From Telmatactis stephensoni (Eukaryota > Cnidaria > Anthozoa > Actiniaria > Isophelliidae): a stretch of DNA of 64,000 nucleotides. Where the stretch lies: assembly GCA_029948255.1 (NCBI GenBank), contig JALIZF010001819.1:434001-498000 (forward strand), given 5' to 3'. The notes beneath the pieces are model-generated. The model saw only the letters and a program-made list of their open reading frames with translations, made no database searches and had not been told where the DNA came from. Within the stretch, counting starts at the first letter, position 1. Every line of letters begins with the position of its first letter. Below, in pieces: positions 44,669 through 64,000 of this stretch. Position numbers and translations under genes: made by a program.

Positions 44669-45362
44669 GCTGAGGTACTGTACTGACCAACAGGCCCTCG
44701 AGATTTTGCTTTCTCAACTTTCGAAGCGCCTCTCGAGACCTAGTAATGGCGTCCTGTTTCTTTTTGTGAATTCTTTCGAGTCTCATTCTTTCTCTCGTCT
44801 GAAGCTGACGGACATGTTTGGTGGCATATCAAGGAACTCCAATCAAAAAGTAGGCTTCTAAATAAAAGTAGCTTTTTGAGGATAAACTGTGACTAATCTT
44901 CCCGAAAACATCGTCACTGCAGAAATATTTCCCTGTAAAATCTGATATGAGAAAGGCGTTACTCGTGGAAGTTGAAAAGAGACTGGTAACTATAAAAGCC
45001 AGAACTTTCGAAATTTCCACTCCAGAATGCTCCAGAATGTAAAAAGAACTCTCTCACCATTTGTGAAACATGTCTTTATTCTGTGCCAAAATAAATTTCT
45101 TTTTTGATTGGCCTATCGAGCAATTGTATTTTTATTGATGACATTCGCTAATCCCCTCCCCTCCCCCGCTCCGGTCTCCACGTGCTCGTCTAGTGACGTC
45201 ATGATAGGTGGACTGGTTCCTCAGCTGCCTTCCCGTCAATTCAGTTCGCCAAGGAGAACACGACAAAAGTTGACTGTTAAGTTACTTGGACCCAAAAAAC
45301 TCTTTTTTTCTCGTCATTATCGCCCGTTTATCGACAGGAAAAGATTCAGGATCATTTCAGTT
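44669..45362. promoter_or_regulatory. Shared upstream region of the FASTK-like gene and DDX3, with a CRE site
   Basis: The two head-to-head genes are separated by 694 bases. A perfect CRE palindrome TGACGTCA lies at 45194-45201, 162 bases before the DDX3 ATG, next to GC-richer sequence (CCCCTCCCCTCCCCCGC). No TATA box is evident. A bidirectional housekeeping promoter is inferred. Confidence 0.45.
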
Positions 45363-59337
<13,975 letters not shown>

Positions 59338-62300
59338 GCCCCTCCTATTAGCATTTGTTGTTGAGCCACTACAACTTGTGTTCTTGCTGAAACTTGTTTG
59401 CTTTGTTGGCAAATATCTGACATCAAATATTATGTAAGTGATTGGTGAATGAATTGGGGATGCCCTGTGAAGACTATTGATTCCCCGCCTTAAATAGATA
59501 GCAAGATGGTCTAAATCCACCTCCAAGATGGAGCAGCCTTTCGACGACAAGGTTTTAGAAAAAGGACCATTGGATCTGTTCTTAAGAACTCTGTATTATT
59601 TTTTCTATATTTTTTGCTTTTATCTTTGCATTCTGGTTTTAAATTGATCAAGATTAGTATTCAAGGGCCAGCCAGTGCCTGTTGTTATACTGGCCATTTT
59701 TGATTATCAATAGTTGCTGGCCAACTAACTCTACAAAGATCAAATCAACATTTTATTTGTATTCTATTCATAAACAGGGCAAACCATAATTGTTGTTACA
59801 GTTCATGTTAAAGTTTGTGTTTATGCTATTAATAATGTCATTTTTCACAACATTCGCTTTTTAATATTAATTACAAGGTCCATGGATATAAACATAATAG
59901 TGAAGTCTAAAACGATAGTATTAACCTTATCAGTATACAGCATAGCTAGGTAGAATTTTGACAACTCAGATATGTATATAGACACTGGTGAGTGTGATCT
60001 CATAGCAGATACAGACTTTAAATTCTCCAGCTCCTCAGAAATGACTCCCATTTCTGGGATTTCTCTCATTGGAAGTTATAAACTAAATAAAATTGAAAGG
60101 GTGGCCTGGAAAATGGCCTAGGTGATTTTTAATGTTCAGGATCCAGTGATTGGAAAGTGGGATAGTGCTAACCCAGGGTTAAATCTAAAGAAGACCATTT
60201 ATGTTATCTCACTTTGAAACAACTAAGTCCACGCACTGAAGTTTTAGCACAAGAAAAGTCAATGAATTTAGAACCTTTTAGACTTAAAAAGGACTTAAAA
60301 ACATGGTCCAAAAAGTCACTTAGGCCATTTCCATTGACACCTCTTCAATTCTTCCAGCTTTTTATTTGATATCTAAAATGGCCTCGTAAGTACTGTTTGT
60401 ACTGCTATAGAGAAATACATATTGGATGGTTATTAGAAGTATTGATAAAGGTTAGATACCCTGTTTTATTAAGATAACATGCCTATAGGTATTTGAAATT
60501 TTTTGGGAGTGTTCAAACATTGTTTGCACAAGCAATCTGGAATGGTATCTTCTTAACTAAAGATGAATCTCAATGAAGAATGTCTCTGAAATTTGCTACA
60601 CCAGTGAGGTATCATTAGGATAGGGGATCTGCGTATTTGAGGGTCTGAGAATGTCTGATTAAATTCTAAATTCTCTTCAAAGGTCTTTGAACTTAAGAGA
60701 GAATTCAAAATTTCATCAAAGATTACTTACCCGCTTTTGCCCAGACCCCCTTAACTTTCACACTAAATCCTAATGGACCCTCACAAATATTAGACTTTGT
60801 TCCAATTAATCTAAGCTATTGAATTAAATAAGAGATACTATATTACAGTAGAGCTATTTTATTTTAGATATTATGTACGACAAATGTGGACTAGACCTTT
60901 GTACAGCCAAAAGTAGTAGGGAAAATGTAAATATTCATATAAGCCAGGGCTGATGAAACCTTATAATATAAACACAAATATTATGAAGTACCATAGATTT
61001 TTTTATTTGAAACATAAGATATAGAATAAGCGACTTTTAGAATTACTGATATAGATATAGTTATATATTGGTTATCATTGCAAAAAGTTATTTTATATTT
61101 TTGATAGAAAAACATAGTTCATTGCAAGAGATGGACAAAGATATTGTCCTGGGTCAAAGAAGGACCTCTGAAAGCAATATCTTTGTATAGACCAGTTTCA
61201 AAATTACTTGATACCGAGGCTAAAGTAGATAAAACAAAAGAAATGCTGGTCATGACTGGCTGGTTTCTTTGTTTAGTCACGTTAGCCTTCTTGTCAAGCA
61301 AATTTTGAAAGTGGTCTATTATCATATAAAACTGGATTTCACTTGCATAAGAATGTACAGTATCCTCATGACCTTATTTAAGTCATACTTTTGAGGAACG
61401 AAGAGATGGCAAATTATGTTGGCAGTGTTTATGCTTATGACAATAAGTGAGATCCAGACTTTACCATATTCTTTCATAGTGTTGTCACAGTAATGGAATA
61501 CTTACATTTATTTTGAAAAATACCAAAGTTGCCCTTCATATGCATAGACGTTTATTAACACTTTAACTTTTCACTATGTACTTCGTGAAGAATTGGAGCT
61601 GTCTTGAAGGCAGTTTTCACACCGTAAATTCAGCAGGATTTTCAGCCTTGGCAATTTTATAAAAAAGTTTGAATATTCTATCAAAACTAGATGTTATTTA
61701 GTAATTATTTGAGCTTGACTGGATGGGTTTAGCTGGTGGTGCTTATAGTCAAGAGAGCAAGATCTGTACTAGTGACATGCACAAGCTACATATGCAGACT
61801 CATCGTTGCATTAAATGTCATTGCTTAGTTGTGCATCTCTTGAGCTGCACATGTTGCTTGTGCGCATGTTTGGGCCATTACTCAAGGCTGTACTTAAAAT
61901 TTTGGATCATGCTTTTCATTAGACTGATTCCATAAGTTGCAAAGGAGCAAAAACTAAAGCCCTGTTTACACAGCAACATTTTATGGCACAACACCCCTAA
62001 ATATGGGCATTTTGGCCAATTATTGATACAGCACCCCTATCATGCTCACTTGGGACTAACTCAAAAGGTGGTCTCAAGTTATTGGTGGTAACAAATGTTC
62101 TGTTCCGACAATGATAATTACAGCAGAAATGCCAAAAATGAGCTCATATGCCCAGGTTTATGGTTGCGGTGGACCATAAAGTAGCACTGAAGATCAACCT
62201 AGGGACTCAGTCAAGTGTTTTATGAGATGCCTCCATTTTTGGCACCATATGTGTTCATTCGTTTGGTCAGCAAACCCTACATAGAAGTACTATCTACCTT

Positions 62301-62878
62301 AATTTAAATCATTTCTTCTGTACAAAGGTCTTTCAAATACTTGTATTTAGAATTGCTTATTTATTGGTCTAAAAAGAGTAGGATAATTATTGTAACTTTA
62401 AAAGGTGAAAAAGTACTTGTGCATAGCAGATTCACTTGTCAGACAAAACTCTTTGGGTTGTGTAAGGAGGTGTAATTTTTATAAGAAACTCATACATCAA
62501 ATTTACAATGGATGAGAAGTGGCCCAGTTACTGCGACGAATACTAAGTACTTTATGTCTGTATAACTTCGCTTCTTGAAAGTGACTTTTACTCTTTGGTT
62601 CTCAACTGCAAGTATAGCTGTCGGCTAGGAGTCACGTTTGAGTTTTGGTGAAGAAATTCAATCTACTATAAAGCAGTTTTGATTCAAAGAGGCAAGGTTA
62701 AGATCACACAAGAGAAAGTTTCTATGTTAAAATGCCCCTAGTCTTTTGTTCCTTGAAGTACTTTAATGTAATTGATATCATGACTGTTGTAAGCAACACA
62801 TGTAAATACCTGCATTATTAAGGGCTGTAGGGTGCAATAGAACAGCAGCAGTAGTAGAGCAGGGTCTGTATTGAAATT
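59338..62878 (+). other. DDX3 3' UTR and gene-free DNA
   Basis: No coding sequence is supported. Candidate poly(A) signal AATAAA at about 60085. Several short ORFs (for example 59845-60069 and 61723-61935) lack any domain or codon pattern. I saw no repeats of note. Confidence 0.5.
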
Positions 62879-63067
62879 CAAAATGGCGGACGGACAACCA
62901 AAATCCTTTTCGTACCGAAATCGGTGCGTTAAAATTATTTAACAGCGTGTAAGCGTGACAGTTCTAAATTAAGTAGGTAATATCGTGCTTATTAGTTTGT
63001 TGCAGAAATGTTATTGTATGCAGACAAGCATACGGAATTCTGGGTAAATTCACGGTCCGCCATTTTG
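62879..63067. repeat. Inverted CAAAATGGCGGAC pair
   Basis: CAAAATGGCGGAC at 62879 and GTCCGCCATTTTG at 63055 are perfect inverted copies bounding about 165 bases. The same phrase ends the fold-back at 2.39-2.86 kb. It probably marks a MITE end rather than two start codons. Confidence 0.5.
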
Positions 63068-63510
63068 TTTTCCAGTGTTGAGAGCTGCTGCGTTGTGAAC
63101 ATGAATGTTAAAGTTTTCTCCTGTAGAAAGTTATTACAATAGTTGTAAACTACGGGAGTGTTTTTCAGAGAGAGACAAAATCTCTCTAAAGATTCCACGT
63201 GAAAATATTTCATTTCAAACAAGTTATCATTTAAAACATTTAGGTAGCTATGTTCATTTGATGTCAGAAGCCAATAAAAAGTGTTTATCATTTACTGTTG
63301 ATTTGGGGATGTGGCAATTTAAAGTCTGCTGAAGAAATCCAAGGTTCAAGCAACCTTACTGCAGATAAGCGGTTAACGTGCGCCTACCGTACCTGCATAT
63401 GCATCCAGGGCGTAGATTGAAGGGCTATATTGAGAATCGAAAGTTTTCCAGAGATAGGCAGTTTCGTATTTCGTCCCGGTCTGAGGTAGAGATGAAAAGA
63501 CATTCATGCC

Positions 63511-64000
63511 CGGGGTAATTTATTCATTTTGCAATTATTTTGTCAACAAAAGAGATTGACTGCGCGATGAATAACGAGCGAAAAAATAATTTATTCATTT
63601 TCCAATTAATTTGTCAACAAACGACATTGATTGCGCGATGGATTACGAGCGAGGAATAATTTATTCATTTTCCAATTATTTTGTCAACAAAAGACATTGG
63701 TTGCGTGATGAATAACGAGCGAATTAAAGAATAATTTATTCATTTTCCAATTATTTTGTCAACAAAAGACATTGATTGCGCGATGAATAACGAGCGAAAG
63801 AATAATTTATTCATTTTCCAATTAATTTGTCAACAAACGACATTGATTGCGCGATGAATTACGAGCGAGGAATAATTTATTCATTTTCCAATTAATTTGT
63901 CAACGAAAGACAATGAGTTCGCGCTGAATTGTGACCGAGGAATAATTTATTTATTTTTCAATTAATTTGTCAACAAGCGACATTGATTGCGCGCTTAATT
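63511..64000 (+). repeat. ~70-bp satellite array, running off the window
   Basis: Seven units of 70-75 bases sharing AATAATTTATTCATTTTCCA, TTTGTCAACAAA, GACATTGATTGCGCGATGAA and TACGAGCGA. The array is truncated by the end of the window, so its true length is unknown. Confidence 0.95.

Noticed and set aside
44661..45020. Extra 5' coding exon for the FASTK-like gene (MRLERIHKKKQDAITRSREA on the minus strand)
   Set aside because: It is open but in a different frame from the main ORF and no splice pair joins them. The ATG at 44668 already begins a plausible mitochondrial leader.
62883..63062. Two ATGGCGGAC starts facing each other (possible first exons)
   Set aside because: They are the two ends of an inverted repeat, give only 18-23 codons each, and the same phrase ends another fold-back at 2.8 kb.

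Overview
The window looks like a chromosomal piece of a marine invertebrate animal, most likely a cnidarian and perhaps a stony coral. The reasons are AT-rich DNA, short exons in GT..AG introns of 0.1-6 kb, clearly metazoan housekeeping genes (DDX3/PL10, prefoldin 2), a rhodopsin-like GPCR, CR1/L2/jockey-like LINEs and a very high density of fold-back (MITE-like) repeats. The taxon is an inference; no organism-specific marker was seen.

Layout. 1-10.2 kb: two tandem copies, in the same minus orientation and about 6.6 kb apart, of a small secreted cysteine-rich (VWC-like) gene, with several fold-back elements in the introns and between the copies. 10.2-18.3 kb: no gene. This stretch holds palindromes and fold-back elements, including a 1.88-kb near-perfect inverted repeat flanked by TTAA that sits end to end with a second TTAA-flanked fold-back. 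18.4-27.1 kb: a three-exon GPCR on the plus strand. Its first intron carries an antisense LINE with two intact ORFs, and its second intron ends in a five-copy array of its own 3' splice site. 27.2-32.5 kb: repeats, dominated by a 1.08-kb GGGCT pentamer array. 32.5-35.9 kb: a minus-strand gene joining two WW-like exons to about 19 C2H2 zinc fingers. 40.0-41.5 kb: prefoldin subunit 2. 43.7-44.7 kb: a minus-strand gene resembling FASTK/RAP helical-repeat proteins, with a 1-bp frameshift. It is head to head with 45.4-59.3 kb: a 17-exon DDX3/PL10 DEAD-box helicase (671 aa, all splice phases consistent) whose introns hold a decayed LINE, a LINE 3' fragment, a third TTAA fold-back and tandem repeats. 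59.3-64 kb: DDX3 3' UTR, gene-free DNA, and a 70-bp satellite running off the end.

The genes do not form a pathway. The housekeeping genes (PFDN2, the FASTK-like gene, DDX3) cluster at 40-59 kb, and the lineage-specific genes (secreted cysteine-rich pair, GPCR, WW-zinc finger) occupy the repeat-rich left part. Exon coordinates were read by hand from splice sites and reading-frame phase, without transcript support.
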